The notes below the pieces were generated by a model. That model ran no database searches. It worked only from the letters and a program-made list of their open reading frames with translations, and was not told where the DNA came from. Position numbers and translations under genes: made by a program. Shown piece by piece: positions 16,675 through 26,382 of a stretch of 55,657 nucleotides of DNA (positions are counted from its first letter, which is position 1; each line of letters begins with the position of its first letter). Source of the DNA: Oscillospiraceae bacterium (GTDB lineage Bacteria > Bacillota > Clostridia > Oscillospirales > Ruminococcaceae); the NCBI GenBank assembly GCA_017547525.1, contig JAFYPL010000016.1:1-55657 (forward strand), read 5' to 3'.

Positions 16675-17883
16675 TCAGTCAGTGTAAATACCGTCTCTTT
16701 TCAGCTGCAGATAGTTTACGAAACCTACTATAGCGGCCAGTGTCAGTGCCACCGCAAAAGCAAGGAATGCATAGTTAGGGTTTACGTCAAAAATCAGGCC
16801 GGCAAATGTAGGGCCTGCAATCATACCCACACTCTTTGATGTATTGAACAGGCCTGCAACAGCACCTTTTGAAGAGTTGCTGTCGTTTTTCAGCATTACT
16901 GCTTGCTGCAGAGGAATGTACATGGCATAGAATGCATAGTACAGCAGTGCAAAGAACATTACAGAAGTCTGGCTAGGTGCCATTACCACACCAAACAGTG
17001 AAAGACCTGCCAGCAGGATAGTTACACACATAGCTTTGGAAATATTGAATTTTTTAACCAGCCACAGGTTGATAGTCATGTTGATAGACAGTGAAATAAC
17101 GCCTACAACAGCTTTGAACAGACCTGAAGAAGATGGTGCAAAGTTGAATTTTGCTCTCAGGAAGTAGTTGAAGTTCTGGTCGAAGCCTGTGGATGCAAAG
17201 AATGTCAGCAGTGCGCTTACAAGGAAAACAGTGATTGTGATATTCAGCAGTTTCATGCTGGCAAATGTGGCTGTGAATGGGTTTACATCTTTCAGTGTCA
17301 GCTGTTTGGTTGCTCTTTCAAATGTAGCGTGTTCTTTTATCATAAAGTATGTAACAAACGCCATAGCTACCAGCACAGCAAACTGTGCATAGAAAGAGTA
17401 GTAAAGGTTGATATCACCTATAAGACCGCCAATCAGGAAGCCGAAAGCACCGCCGATAGCCATCATGGATGAGTAGATTACCAGCAGACTGTTTCTGTCT
17501 TCAGCAGGCGCATCCAGTGCGGCAATATATGCCATACTGTTTACAGATACACTGGCAATGGACACACCACCAATAAATCTGCCCAGCACTACCAGATGCC
17601 AACTGGTAGCCATGGAGAAGATAATGGCAGAGATACCATAACCTAAAAAGCCGAATGCTGTGGCTTTTGCGTAGCCGATTCTGTCGCCTACTTTACCCCA
17701 CAGTGCACTTACCAGAAACTGGCCCATGGCCATAGCTGCAAATGCAAAACCAAACATACTGCTGGAACAGTTTATCAGCTGCAGGAATGCCGGTGTAACA
17801 GGGTGTACAAAGTTGGAAACAAGGGTATATAAAAAGTAAATAACAAAAAATAAAGTCAGTTTATATTTTGCTATGAGTTTCAT
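16675..17883 (-). CDS. MFS transporter (DHA1-like)
   Basis: This 402-residue protein has about 12 hydrophobic segments and is a major facilitator permease. The loop 2-3 motif A is visible as G-K-V-G-D-R-I-G-Y (about residues 64-72), after the A-L-W segment. The N-terminal half has G-R-F-I-G-G-V-S, as in motif C-type regions of drug/H+ antiporters. The substrate is unknown; multidrug, metabolite or sugar export are all possible. The start follows AGAGAGGAAATTTT. A GC-rich palindrome lies about 47 bases upstream of the ATG (17930-17939) and could be a repressor site. Confidence 0.88.
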   Translation of the reverse strand: MKLIAKYKLTLFFVIYFLYTLVSNFVHPVTPAFLQLINCSSSMFGFAFAAMAMGQFLVSALWGKVGDRIGYAKATAFGFLGYGISAIIFSMATSWHLVVLGRFIGGVSIASVSVNSMAYIAALDAPAEDRNSLLVIYSSMMAIGGAFGFLIGGLIGDINLYYSFYAQFAVLVAMAFVTYFMIKEHATFERATKQLTLKDVNPFTATFASMKLLNITITVFLVSALLTFFASTGFDQNFNYFLRAKFNFAPSSSGLFKAVVGVISLSINMTINLWLVKKFNISKAMCVTILLAGLSLFGVVMAPSQTSVMFFALLYYAFYAMYIPLQQAVMLKNDSNSSKGAVAGLFNTSKSVGMIAGPTFAGLIFDVNPNYAFLAFAVALTLAAIVGFVNYLQLKRDGIYTD

Positions 17884-18238
17884 AAAATTTCCTCTCTTTT
17901 CTCTATCTTGAAATACTATTTTACACCTAACCGGCCGGTATTACAACAATATTTTTATTCCAGTTGTTGCCTGTACAGTATTGATTTTTGCAGTTTTGAA
18001 AAGAAAAAATGTATATATCGGCATATCTTGACATTAAGTTCAAATTTTATCGGAAAGAGTTAAAACTTTTGCATAAATCTTACAATTTTTGCATAAAACC
18101 CCCTTTGACACTTGAAAAAAGTTATAAAAGGAGTATCATATAATTAAGTAAGTATGATGAGAGAGTATACGTATTTCTGTATCCGGTTTATTCTTTCACA
18201 CCATTTTACGTAAAAACAACAAGCAAGAGGTAAATGAG
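17884..18238. other. Intergenic region between the divergent MFS gene and prs
   Basis: This 355-base, AT-rich region has no credible gene. It holds the palindrome ACCGGCCGGT (17930-17939) on the MFS side. On the prs side two direct copies of TTTTGCATAAA (18067-18077 and 18087-18097) are spaced 20 bases apart. A TTGACA (18105-18110) and a TATAAT (18139-18144) are 28 bases apart, too far to form one promoter. The prs transcription start therefore remains undefined. Confidence 0.6.
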
Positions 18239-19189
18239 ATGAACATTCATGGCAAGGACATCAAAATTTTCGCATGTAATTCAAACGTGCCACTGGCAGA
18301 AAAAATCGCAGCACAGCTGGGTCTGCCACTGAGCAAATGTGACGTAGGTACTTTCTCCGACGGTGAAATCACAGTATCTATAGGTGAAACAGTACGTGGT
18401 AGTGACGTTTTCATTATTCAGTCCACATGTACACCTGTAAACAATAACCTTATGGAGCTGCTTATTATGATTGACGCAATGAAACGCGCATCTGCAGGCC
18501 GTATCACAGCTGTAATTCCGTATTTTGGTTATGCACGTCAGGACAGAAAGAGCAAATCCCGTGACCCAATCAGTGCTAAACTGGTTGCTGACCTTATCAC
18601 AGCAGCTGGCGCAGACCGCGTACTGACAATGGACCTGCACGCAGCACAGATTCAGGGCTTTTTCAACATCCCACTGGATCACCTGGAAGGTATGCCTATC
18701 CTGTCCAAATACATTGAAAGAAAAGAACTGGAAGACCTGGTTATCGTTTCACCTGACCTGGGTAGCGTAAACAGAGCAAGAAAAATCGCCAACAGACTTG
18801 ATGTGCCAATTGCTATTATCGATAAACGCCGTCCAAAACCAAATGTATCTGAAATCATGAACATTATCGGCGATATCAAAGATAAAAACCTGCTTATCAT
18901 CGACGACATCATCGATACAGCCGGTACACTTTGCAATGCAGCAAACGCTCTGAAAGAACGTGGCGCAAAATCTGTAAGAGCTTGTGCTACACACGGTATC
19001 CTTTCCGGTCCTGCAGTAGAAAGAATTGAAGCAAGTGCTCTGGAAGAACTGATCCTGCTGGATACTATCCCACTGGCAGACGAAAAGAAACTTGCTAAAA
19101 TCAAAGTGGAATCTGTTGCTCCTATCTTTGCACAGGCTATCCAGAGAATTTACGCAGACCAGAGTGTTTCCACACTGTTTAACCTGTAA
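18239..19189 (+). CDS. prs: Ribose-phosphate pyrophosphokinase (PRPP synthetase)
   Basis: This 316-residue enzyme makes PRPP from ribose 5-phosphate and ATP, feeding purine, pyrimidine, histidine, tryptophan and NAD synthesis. Class I bacterial features are visible: the N-terminal I-F-A-C-N-S-N-V-P-L-A, the flexible-loop region Y-G-Y-A-R-Q-D-R-K-type sequence near 97-105 (here Y-F-G-Y-A-R-Q-D-R-K), the metal site D-L-H-A-A-Q-I-Q-G-F-F, and the PRPP-binding loop D-D-I-I-D-T-A-G-T-L near residue 221. Length is standard. AAGAGG precedes the ATG. It is followed 5 bases later by pth, so the two are co-transcribed. Confidence 0.97.
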   Translation: MNIHGKDIKIFACNSNVPLAEKIAAQLGLPLSKCDVGTFSDGEITVSIGETVRGSDVFIIQSTCTPVNNNLMELLIMIDAMKRASAGRITAVIPYFGYARQDRKSKSRDPISAKLVADLITAAGADRVLTMDLHAAQIQGFFNIPLDHLEGMPILSKYIERKELEDLVIVSPDLGSVNRARKIANRLDVPIAIIDKRRPKPNVSEIMNIIGDIKDKNLLIIDDIIDTAGTLCNAANALKERGAKSVRACATHGILSGPAVERIEASALEELILLDTIPLADEKKLAKIKVESVAPIFAQAIQRIYADQSVSTLFNL

Positions 19190-19194
19190 TACCT

Positions 19195-19782
19195 ATGCTT
19201 TTAAATAATACAAACGGCAATGATTATCTTATAGTGGGGCTGGGCAATCCCGGCTCTGCCTATGATAACACACGCCACAATATAGGCTTTGCGGCTATTG
19301 ACTACATCTGTGAAAAAACAGGTACCAAAACCGACAAGGCCAAGTTTACAGCGCTCTATGGCGTATGGAAGTACAAAGATAAAAAGGCTATTCTGCTGAA
19401 ACCACAGACATACATGAATCTTTCCGGCAATGCGGTAGGTCAGGCGGCCAGATTTTTCAAAGTGCCACCTGAAAACGTAATAGTTATTTACGATGATGTT
19501 TCTATGGCAGTAGGCAAGATGCGTATCCGTACCAAAGGTTCTGCCGGCGGTCATAACGGTATAAAAAGCATTATAAGCCACATAGGCGACGCTTTTCCAC
19601 GTGTAAAACTGGGAGTAGGCGAAAAACCACATCCTGAGTATGACCTGGCCGACTGGGTGCTGGGGAAATTTTCAGATGCTGACAGAAAAGCTCTGTCAGA
19701 TAAATTTGAAAGTGCATACCGGTCTGTTCAGCTGATTATGGATGGGCAGACAGACAAAGCCATGAATTTATACAATAGATAA
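19195..19782 (+). CDS. pth: Peptidyl-tRNA hydrolase
   Basis: This 195-residue enzyme hydrolyses peptidyl-tRNA released by abortive translation and recycles the tRNA. The family signature is intact: G-L-G-N-P-G (15-20), catalytic His28 in N-T-R-H-N-I-G-F, K-P-Q-T-Y-M-N-L-S-G with the substrate-binding Asn, Y-D-D-V with the Asp that orients His, and G-S-A-G-G-H-N-G. Length matches the family. It lies between prs and mfd, the common Firmicutes order prs-pth-mfd, here with an EamA transporter inserted before mfd. Confidence 0.96.
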   Translation: MLLNNTNGNDYLIVGLGNPGSAYDNTRHNIGFAAIDYICEKTGTKTDKAKFTALYGVWKYKDKKAILLKPQTYMNLSGNAVGQAARFFKVPPENVIVIYDDVSMAVGKMRIRTKGSAGGHNGIKSIISHIGDAFPRVKLGVGEKPHPEYDLADWVLGKFSDADRKALSDKFESAYRSVQLIMDGQTDKAMNLYNR

Positions 19783-19787
19783 TCACA

Positions 19788-19823
19788 GCCGTGAGATACC
19801 CTCCCCCGAGGTTATTTCACGGC
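19788..19823 (+). other. Stem-loop in the pth-eamA intergenic region
   Basis: GCCGTGA (19788-19794) pairs with TCACGGC (19817-19823). A partly pairable interior contains CCTC and GAGG. No T tract follows, so it is not a standard intrinsic terminator. It could be an mRNA processing or stability hairpin in front of the transporter. The start of the EamA gene lies 43 bases further on. Confidence 0.4.
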
Positions 19824-19865
19824 ATATCTTGCTGTCTGACCACGGACGGTAACAGGGAAAAGAAT

Positions 19866-20750
19866 ATGGGAGAATCAAAAAAATCAAAACTTATGCTGAC
19901 AATGGCTATGGTAATTTTTGGTACTATAGGCGTTTTCAGGAAATATATACCGCTGCCTTCAGGCATGCTGGCAATGTCCCGCGGCATTACCGGTGCACTG
20001 TTTCTGCTGATTCTGGTGAAAATCGGTGGCGGAAAGATATCAAAACAGGCAATAAAATATAATCTGTTATCGCTGATAGTTTCAGGCACAGTGCTGGGTA
20101 TCAACTGGATACTTCTTTTTGAAGCATATCGTTATACTTCAGTTGCCACAGCCACACTGGCATACTATATGGCGCCGGTTATAGTTATATTTATATCACC
20201 ACTGCTTTTTTCGGAAAAAATGACAGCCAGAAAATTTATCTGCTCTATGATAGCGGTACTGGGGATGGTTATGGTTTCCGGTGTACTTACATCTGGAGAG
20301 AATATACAGATAAAAGGTGTTGTACTGGGACTGTGTGCTGCAGTATTTTATGCACTGGTGATGATAGCAAATAAATATATCCACGATATTTCTGCATACG
20401 ATAAAACCATAGTGCAGCTGGCTGTTGCAGCTGTGATACTGCGGCCTTATGTGATACTGACAGGAGAATTTGCATCAGTACAGTTTACAGCTATGTCCGC
20501 AGGCATGCTGTTACTGGTTGGTATACTGCATACAGGTGTGGCATACCGGTTATATTTTGGTGCTATGCATGATGTGAAAGCATCTACTGTGGCCCTCTAC
20601 AGCTATATTGATCCGGCACTGGCGGTGGTTCTTTCAGCCACTTTACTGGGTGAGGGAATGGGTGTAGTTGAAATACGGGGTGCCGCGATGGTACTTGGCG
20701 CAACAATGGCCAGCGAAATAACACCAAAAAAGAAAAACAGATATTTCTGA
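19866..20750 (+). CDS. EamA/DMT-family transporter
   Basis: This 294-residue protein has about ten hydrophobic segments arranged as two EamA repeats, typical of drug/metabolite transporters that export amino acids or other small metabolites. The frame is open back to 19791. The ATG at 19866 is preferred because CAGGGAAAAG precedes it and the upstream 25 residues are proline/cysteine-rich and cover the stem-loop. The second repeat ends with the characteristic Y-S-Y-I-D-P-A-L-A-V-V-L-S-A segment near residue 245. The substrate is unknown. It interrupts the pth-mfd pair, suggesting insertion into an ancestral operon. Confidence 0.88.
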   Translation: MGESKKSKLMLTMAMVIFGTIGVFRKYIPLPSGMLAMSRGITGALFLLILVKIGGGKISKQAIKYNLLSLIVSGTVLGINWILLFEAYRYTSVATATLAYYMAPVIVIFISPLLFSEKMTARKFICSMIAVLGMVMVSGVLTSGENIQIKGVVLGLCAAVFYALVMIANKYIHDISAYDKTIVQLAVAAVILRPYVILTGEFASVQFTAMSAGMLLLVGILHTGVAYRLYFGAMHDVKASTVALYSYIDPALAVVLSATLLGEGMGVVEIRGAAMVLGATMASEITPKKKNRYF

Positions 20751-20814
20751 TATTTCAGACATAAAGGCTGGAATACAATAAACATATATTACTTTTTAAA
20801 TCCGAGGAATCCCC

Positions 20815-23800
20815 ATGCTTTTAAAGGAAATAATCCGTACGCCGGAATTCGGCAGACTGATGGAAGAAGTGAATAATTACAAGCACCCGATAGCGCTTTT
20901 TGGCCTGTCCCGTACTGCCCGTGCCGCATTTATTGCTGCAATGGCAGAAATAACAGGCAGACATGTGCTGGTACTGACAAAGGATGAGCGCACCACCAGC
21001 CGAATGGTAGATGATGTGTCCTTTTTTGCAGAAGGTGCTGAAGCTTTTACCGGTCGTGACCTGACTTTGCGACCACTGGAAAGCTTTTCACGTGAGTATG
21101 AGTACCGACGTATAAAAACTCTGGGTAATCTGGTAGGAGGCAGGGCAAAAATTATTATCAGCCCGGTGGATGCTGCTTTGATGTACACCATGCCGAAGGA
21201 AAAATTCCTGCAGAATACCCTGACGATAAAAGATACTGACATTATCGACCGTGATAATCTGGTGCAGAGCCTGATAAATGCAGGTTACATCCGCCGTGAA
21301 ATGGTTGAAGGTGCCGGTCAGTTTGCTGTGCGTGGTGATATTATTGACCTTTATACCCCAGATATGACAGCCCCTGTACGTATCGAATTGTGGGGCGATG
21401 AAATTGACAGAATAAATACTTTTGACATAGAAACACAGCGTCGAGCAGAACAGATCAAGAAAGTGCACATTTCGCCTGTAAAAGAGGTGCTTTTTACTGA
21501 CTGTGATGAAGCACTCGATGCTATAAACAGTTTCAGAAAAACACTGACAACAAAGCAGAAAGAAAATTTCGATACAGCCAGTGAAAAAGAAGTAATCACT
21601 CTGGAAAACGGTATGATGCCACGGTCGATGGACAAATATATTTCAATCTGCTATGAAACCAAAGCAACATTGTTTGACTATATGGACAATCCTATAGTTT
21701 TTCTGGATGACTGGAGTGCAGTAAAAGAAAGTTATGCTACTACTATATGGCAGAACAATCAGGATATAGAGGCGTTGCTGTCAGAAAAAATAATATCTAA
21801 AGGCATGGAAGAATTCTATGCACCACAGACATATCTGGTATCACAGTTCAAAAAGAACGCCACTGTGGTAGCAGAAGATTTTGTCCGCACCACTGCTGAT
21901 TTTTCACTGTCCCAGATTATTTCAGTTTCCTGTAACTCCACAGCCGGTTGGGGCGGTGAGTACAAGGTGCTGGCAGAAGATATTACAAATATGACCAGTC
22001 AGGGATACAAAGTCGTTATTCTGGCAGGTACACCTAAATCTGCGCAGACTCTGGCAGGAGATTTACAGGATATGGGCTTTGATGCTGTGTATATACAGAA
22101 AGATACACTGCTGAATCCGGGTGCGGTTGCTGTTGCAGCAGGCAGAACACATCAGGGTTTTGAACTGCCACTGCAGAAACTGTGTCTTATTACCGGCCAT
22201 AAACGGAATGTACAGGTGCAGAAACCGAAGAAAAAGGACAAAAACGCCCTTACATCCATAGACCAGATTTCAAAAGGTGACTATGTAGTACACCAGAATT
22301 ATGGTATCGGTGTTTATGATGGCATCCATAATGTAAGCATGCAGGGTGTCACAAAGGATTACCTCCTGATTAAATTTGCAGGTAAAGACAGTCTCTATGT
22401 ACCTGTAACACAGCTGGACCTTATCAGCCGATACACCTATGCAAAAGACGATGAAAAAGTAACATTGTCAAAACTGGGTGGCGAAAGCTGGAACAGAACA
22501 AAACAGAAAGCGAAAAAAGCCACACAGGAAATGGCAAAAGAGCTTATTCAGCTGTATGCACGGCGTGAAAAAGCAAAAGGTTTCGCCCATGACCCGGATA
22601 CTGAATGGCAGCGTGACTTTGAAGCAAGATTTATATATGAAGAAACAGACGACCAGCTGAAATCCATTGCCGAAATCAAACGTGATATGGAGTCCGGCTA
22701 CCCTATGGAAAGACTGCTGTGCGGTGACGTAGGTGTAGGTAAAACTGAGGTTGCACTGCGTGCTGCTTTCAAAGCGGTAATGAGTGGCAAACAGGTGGCG
22801 GTTCTGGTACCTACCACTGTGCTGGCATGGCAGCATTACAATACTTTCATACAGCGTATGGAAAGTTTCCCTGTAAACATACAGTTGCTGTCCAGATTCC
22901 GTACACCTAAACAGCGTGAAGCCACTATCCGTGATATAAATGATGGTGTGGCAGATATTGTTATCGGTACTCATGCGCTGATACAGAAAAGCGTAAAATT
23001 CAAACGACTGGGTCTGGTTATCATCGACGAAGAACAGCGTTTTGGCGTTGCACATAAAGAAAAACTGGTGGAAGGTTTCACTGGTGTGGATGTGCTGACA
23101 CTGTCAGCTACACCTATCCCACGCACATTGTCAATGGCCTTGAATGGTATACGTGATATGTCTACTATTGAACAGCCTCCGGTGGACAGAATACCTATAG
23201 AAACCTACGTGAGCGAATATAATGAAAGCATTATTGCAGCGGCCCTTAACCGTGAACTTAACCGCGGTGGTCAGTGCTACTATCTGCACAACAGGGTGGA
23301 AACTATAGACCTGTGTGTACAGCGAGTACAGAAAATGGTGCCGGATGCCCGTATAGGTGTGGCCCATGGTAAAATGGACGAAGCTAGTCTGTCTGCTGTA
23401 TGGCGTCAGCTGATGAATGGTGAAATAGATATTCTGGTATGTACCACCATTATTGAAACCGGTATTGACGTTTCCAATGCCAATACTCTGGTTATTGAAG
23501 ATTCAGACTACATGGGTCTGGCACAGCTATATCAGATACGTGGCCGTGTGGGTCGTTCCACACGTAAAGCGTACGCATATTTCACTTTCAGAAAGGACAA
23601 AGTGCTGAATGAAATAGCAATAAAACGTCTGAATGCCATAAAGGAATTCACAAGTTTTGGTTCAGGTTTCAAGATTGCCATGCGAGATTTGCAGATACGT
23701 GGCGCAGGCAGTATCCTGGGTAAAACACAGTCTGGTTTTATGATGAGTATAGGTTACGATCTGTATATCAAACTGCTGAATCAGGCTATTGCCATAGAAA

Positions 23801-24270
23801 AAGGCGAAAAGGTAAAAACAGAAAAAAGCGACTGTGTAATCGATATTTCTGTGGATGCTTTTATTCCGGATAAATTCATTTCTTCAACTGCCAACAGAAT
23901 AGAAGCGTACAAACGCATAGCATCACTGGAAACAGAAGATGATGTATCCGACCTGATAGACGAACTGGTAGACCGCTATGGTGATGTACCGGACAGTGTT
24001 ATGGGTCTGGTGGATATATCACTGCTGCGAGTTCTGGCCGCTTCACTGGGTATTACGGAAATTGTCCAGCGTAAGGAAAATATTATTTTCTATGGTGATA
24101 AATATGGTGAAGTGGATATGATGAAATTCCTGAAAGAGGTACCATATAAGATAGGTCTGAGTTCTACAGATAAACCATATATTTCTGCACAGATACCAAA
24201 CAACCAGCTGCCACTGCAGGTAATGAAAGATACACTGTATAAGCTGAAAGAATGTAAAGCAGAAAAGTAA
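20815..24270 (+). CDS. mfd: Transcription-repair coupling factor Mfd
   Basis: This 1151-residue translocase removes RNA polymerase stalled at DNA lesions and recruits UvrA. The N-terminal UvrB-like region covers about residues 1-450. The RNA polymerase-interacting (CarD-like) domain follows, with G-D-Y-V-V-H-Q-N-Y-G-I-G-V-Y near 490. The RecG-like helicase has Walker A G-D-V-G-V-G-K-T (about 637) and the DEEQ box in V-I-I-D-E-E-Q-R-F-G-V. The TRG region is H-N-R-V-E, then G-R-V-G-R-S. The C-terminal UvrA-blocking domain is present. Length matches the family. GAGGAATCCCC precedes the ATG. It ends at a bidirectional terminator. Confidence 0.97.
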   Translation: MLLKEIIRTPEFGRLMEEVNNYKHPIALFGLSRTARAAFIAAMAEITGRHVLVLTKDERTTSRMVDDVSFFAEGAEAFTGRDLTLRPLESFSREYEYRRIKTLGNLVGGRAKIIISPVDAALMYTMPKEKFLQNTLTIKDTDIIDRDNLVQSLINAGYIRREMVEGAGQFAVRGDIIDLYTPDMTAPVRIELWGDEIDRINTFDIETQRRAEQIKKVHISPVKEVLFTDCDEALDAINSFRKTLTTKQKENFDTASEKEVITLENGMMPRSMDKYISICYETKATLFDYMDNPIVFLDDWSAVKESYATTIWQNNQDIEALLSEKIISKGMEEFYAPQTYLVSQFKKNATVVAEDFVRTTADFSLSQIISVSCNSTAGWGGEYKVLAEDITNMTSQGYKVVILAGTPKSAQTLAGDLQDMGFDAVYIQKDTLLNPGAVAVAAGRTHQGFELPLQKLCLITGHKRNVQVQKPKKKDKNALTSIDQISKGDYVVHQNYGIGVYDGIHNVSMQGVTKDYLLIKFAGKDSLYVPVTQLDLISRYTYAKDDEKVTLSKLGGESWNRTKQKAKKATQEMAKELIQLYARREKAKGFAHDPDTEWQRDFEARFIYEETDDQLKSIAEIKRDMESGYPMERLLCGDVGVGKTEVALRAAFKAVMSGKQVAVLVPTTVLAWQHYNTFIQRMESFPVNIQLLSRFRTPKQREATIRDINDGVADIVIGTHALIQKSVKFKRLGLVIIDEEQRFGVAHKEKLVEGFTGVDVLTLSATPIPRTLSMALNGIRDMSTIEQPPVDRIPIETYVSEYNESIIAAALNRELNRGGQCYYLHNRVETIDLCVQRVQKMVPDARIGVAHGKMDEASLSAVWRQLMNGEIDILVCTTIIETGIDVSNANTLVIEDSDYMGLAQLYQIRGRVGRSTRKAYAYFTFRKDKVLNEIAIKRLNAIKEFTSFGSGFKIAMRDLQIRGAGSILGKTQSGFMMSIGYDLYIKLLNQAIAIEKGEKVKTEKSDCVIDISVDAFIPDKFISSTANRIEAYKRIASLETEDDVSDLIDELVDRYGDVPDSVMGLVDISLLRVLAASLGITEIVQRKENIIFYGDKYGEVDMMKFLKEVPYKIGLSSTDKPYISAQIPNNQLPLQVMKDTLYKLKECKAEK

Positions 24271-24276
24271 ATAAAA

Positions 24277-24302
24277 AACGAGGCATCTTATGATGCCTCG
24301 TT
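24277..24302. terminator. Bidirectional terminator between mfd and typA
   Basis: An 11-bp stem (24277-24287 with 24292-24302) has a 4-base loop. T-rich tracts lie on both sides in the appropriate orientations. Confidence 0.85.
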
Positions 24303-24316
24303 GATTTTTTTATATT

Positions 24317-26149
24317 TTATTTACCTTTTTTAGCACGGGAAATAAGTCTTGCTCTTTCAGAGTGGTCCAGAATAGCTTTTCTGATACGCAGACTCTTTGG
24401 TGTTACTTCAACCAGTTCGTCAGGTGCCAGGAATTCCAGACATTCTTCCAGACTCATTTTCTTTGGTGGAATCAGACGCAGTGCGTCGTCAGAACCAGAA
24501 GCACGTGTGTTTGTCAGGTGTTTTGTTTTACATACGTTAACTGTCAGGTCTTCACCTTTTGGGCTGTAACCTACAACCATACCTGCGTATACAGGTACGC
24601 CTGCTTCGATAAACAGTACGCCGCGTTCCTGTGCATTGTACAGACCATAAGTGATGGATGTACCTGTTTCAAATGCTACCAGAGAACCTGTGTTTCTTGT
24701 TGGCAGTTCGCCTGTGTAATCTCTGTAACCATCAAAGATTGTGTTCATTACGCCGGAACCTTTTGTATCTGTCAGGAATTCGCTTCTGTAACCGAACAGA
24801 CCACGGGATGGAATTTTCATTTCAATTCTCATTCTGTTTTCGCCCTGTGGTGCCATGTTTATCAGTTCAGCTTTACGGCTGGACAGTTTTTCGATTACGC
24901 TACCCTGATAGTCTACAGGTACGTCAATAACTACGTGTTCGAATGGTTCCATTTTTTTGCCGTTTTCTTCTTTCAGCAGAACTCTTGGTGGGGATACCTG
25001 GAATTCGTAGCCTTCTCTTCTCATGTTTTCGATGAGGATGGACAGGTGCATTTCACCACGACCCATAACTTTGAAGCTTTCGCTGGATGTGGAATCTTCT
25101 ACTCTCAGGGCTACGTCTTTCAGCAGTTCTTTCTGCAGTCTTTCACGGATCTGACGGCTTGTTACGAATTTACCTTCTTTACCAGCAAAAGGTGAATCGT
25201 TTACAGCGAATGTCATTTCAACTGTAGGATCGTCGATAGCTACAAATGGCAGTGGCTGTACACAGTCAGGAGCACAGATTGTGTTACCGATTGTTACATC
25301 TTCCAGACCGGAAACGATTACGATGTCACCGCTGGATGCTGTGTCTACAGCTACTCTGTTTGTACCTTCGAAAGCGTACAGAGCTGTGATTTTGCCACGA
25401 CGGCGAACAGTTTCGTCATGCCAGTCACAAACAACTACTTCCTGACCTACTTTTACCATGCCTTTTTCGATACGGCCGATAGCTGTACGGCCTACGAAAG
25501 AGTTGTAGTCGATGTTGGAAACCAGCATTGCGAATGATTCTTCTGGTTCTACTTCAGGACCAGGGATGTATTCCAGTACTGTGTCAAAAATAGGTTTGAA
25601 GTCTGTACCGCGTACTTCTGGTGAGTAGTTTGCAATACCTTCACGGCCGGAGCAGAACAGCATTGGGCTGTCCAGCTGTTCGTCGGAAGCACCCAGATCC
25701 ATCAGCAGAAGAAGGATTTCATCAATGATTTCTTTGATACGTGCATCAGGACGGTCGATTTTGTTTACGATGATTACGATGGACAGGTTCTGTGCCAGAG
25801 CTTTTTCCAGAACAAAACGAGTCTGTGGCATTGGGCCTTCTGCAGCGTCAACCAGCAGCAGTACACCGTCAACCATTTTCAGTACACGTTCTACTTCACC
25901 ACCAAAGTCGGCGTGGCCAGGAGTGTCAACAATATTTACTTTAACATCATTGTATGTGAAAGATGCGTTTTTAGCCAGAATAGTGATACCACGTTCTCTT
26001 TCGATATCGCCGGAGTCCATAACCCTGTCATTTACTACCTGGTTTTCTCTGAATGTACCGCTCTGCTTCAGCATACCATCAACCAGAGTAGTTTTACCAT
26101 GGTCAACGTGAGCGATAATAGCTATATTTCTTAAATCTTCTCTTCTCAT
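24317..26149 (-). CDS. typA: Translational GTPase TypA/BipA
   Basis: This 610-residue ribosome-binding GTPase of the EF-G superfamily is involved in ribosome assembly and stress adaptation. The G1 motif is A-H-V-D-H-G-K-T-T (about 14-22), G3 is D-T-P-G-H-A-D-F-G-G-E-V-E-R, and G4 is N-K-I-D. Domain II, the EF-G-like domains III and V, and the BipA-specific C-terminal domain follow. Length is the family norm. GGAGGTTATATG on the minus strand supports the start. Codon use is strongly biased (CTG, CCA, ACA), indicating high expression. It has its own promoter at 26201-26229. Confidence 0.97.
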   Translation of the reverse strand: MRREDLRNIAIIAHVDHGKTTLVDGMLKQSGTFRENQVVNDRVMDSGDIERERGITILAKNASFTYNDVKVNIVDTPGHADFGGEVERVLKMVDGVLLLVDAAEGPMPQTRFVLEKALAQNLSIVIIVNKIDRPDARIKEIIDEILLLLMDLGASDEQLDSPMLFCSGREGIANYSPEVRGTDFKPIFDTVLEYIPGPEVEPEESFAMLVSNIDYNSFVGRTAIGRIEKGMVKVGQEVVVCDWHDETVRRRGKITALYAFEGTNRVAVDTASSGDIVIVSGLEDVTIGNTICAPDCVQPLPFVAIDDPTVEMTFAVNDSPFAGKEGKFVTSRQIRERLQKELLKDVALRVEDSTSSESFKVMGRGEMHLSILIENMRREGYEFQVSPPRVLLKEENGKKMEPFEHVVIDVPVDYQGSVIEKLSSRKAELINMAPQGENRMRIEMKIPSRGLFGYRSEFLTDTKGSGVMNTIFDGYRDYTGELPTRNTGSLVAFETGTSITYGLYNAQERGVLFIEAGVPVYAGMVVGYSPKGEDLTVNVCKTKHLTNTRASGSDDALRLIPPKKMSLEECLEFLAPDELVEVTPKSLRIRKAILDHSERARLISRAKKGK

Positions 26150-26200
26150 ATAACCTCCACTATACTAAAAAGAACACTATTTCAAAAACATTTACACTTT

Positions 26201-26229
26201 ATGATACTACTAAATTGTCATATAATCAA
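26201..26229 (-). promoter_or_regulatory. Probable promoter of typA
   Basis: Minus-strand TTGATT (26224-26229) and TATCAT (26201-26206) are separated by exactly 17 bases, about 50 bases upstream of the typA ATG. Confidence 0.5.
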
Positions 26230-26382
26230 GATATTTTCGTATAAAACAGAGAATTTTTTACAATTTTATTGTGCAAATATTAAATATTTGTAATATCTGG
26301 TAAAAAATTGCCTGTTGTGATGAAAGTCGAGTAGAAACATTGATATTTATGTGATAATCCGGTGTAAAAACATCAATATATT

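Noticed and set aside
18105..18144. Promoter for prs from TTGACA and TATAAT
   Set aside because: The two hexamers are 28 bases apart, far from the 16-18 needed. Neither has a good partner at the right distance.
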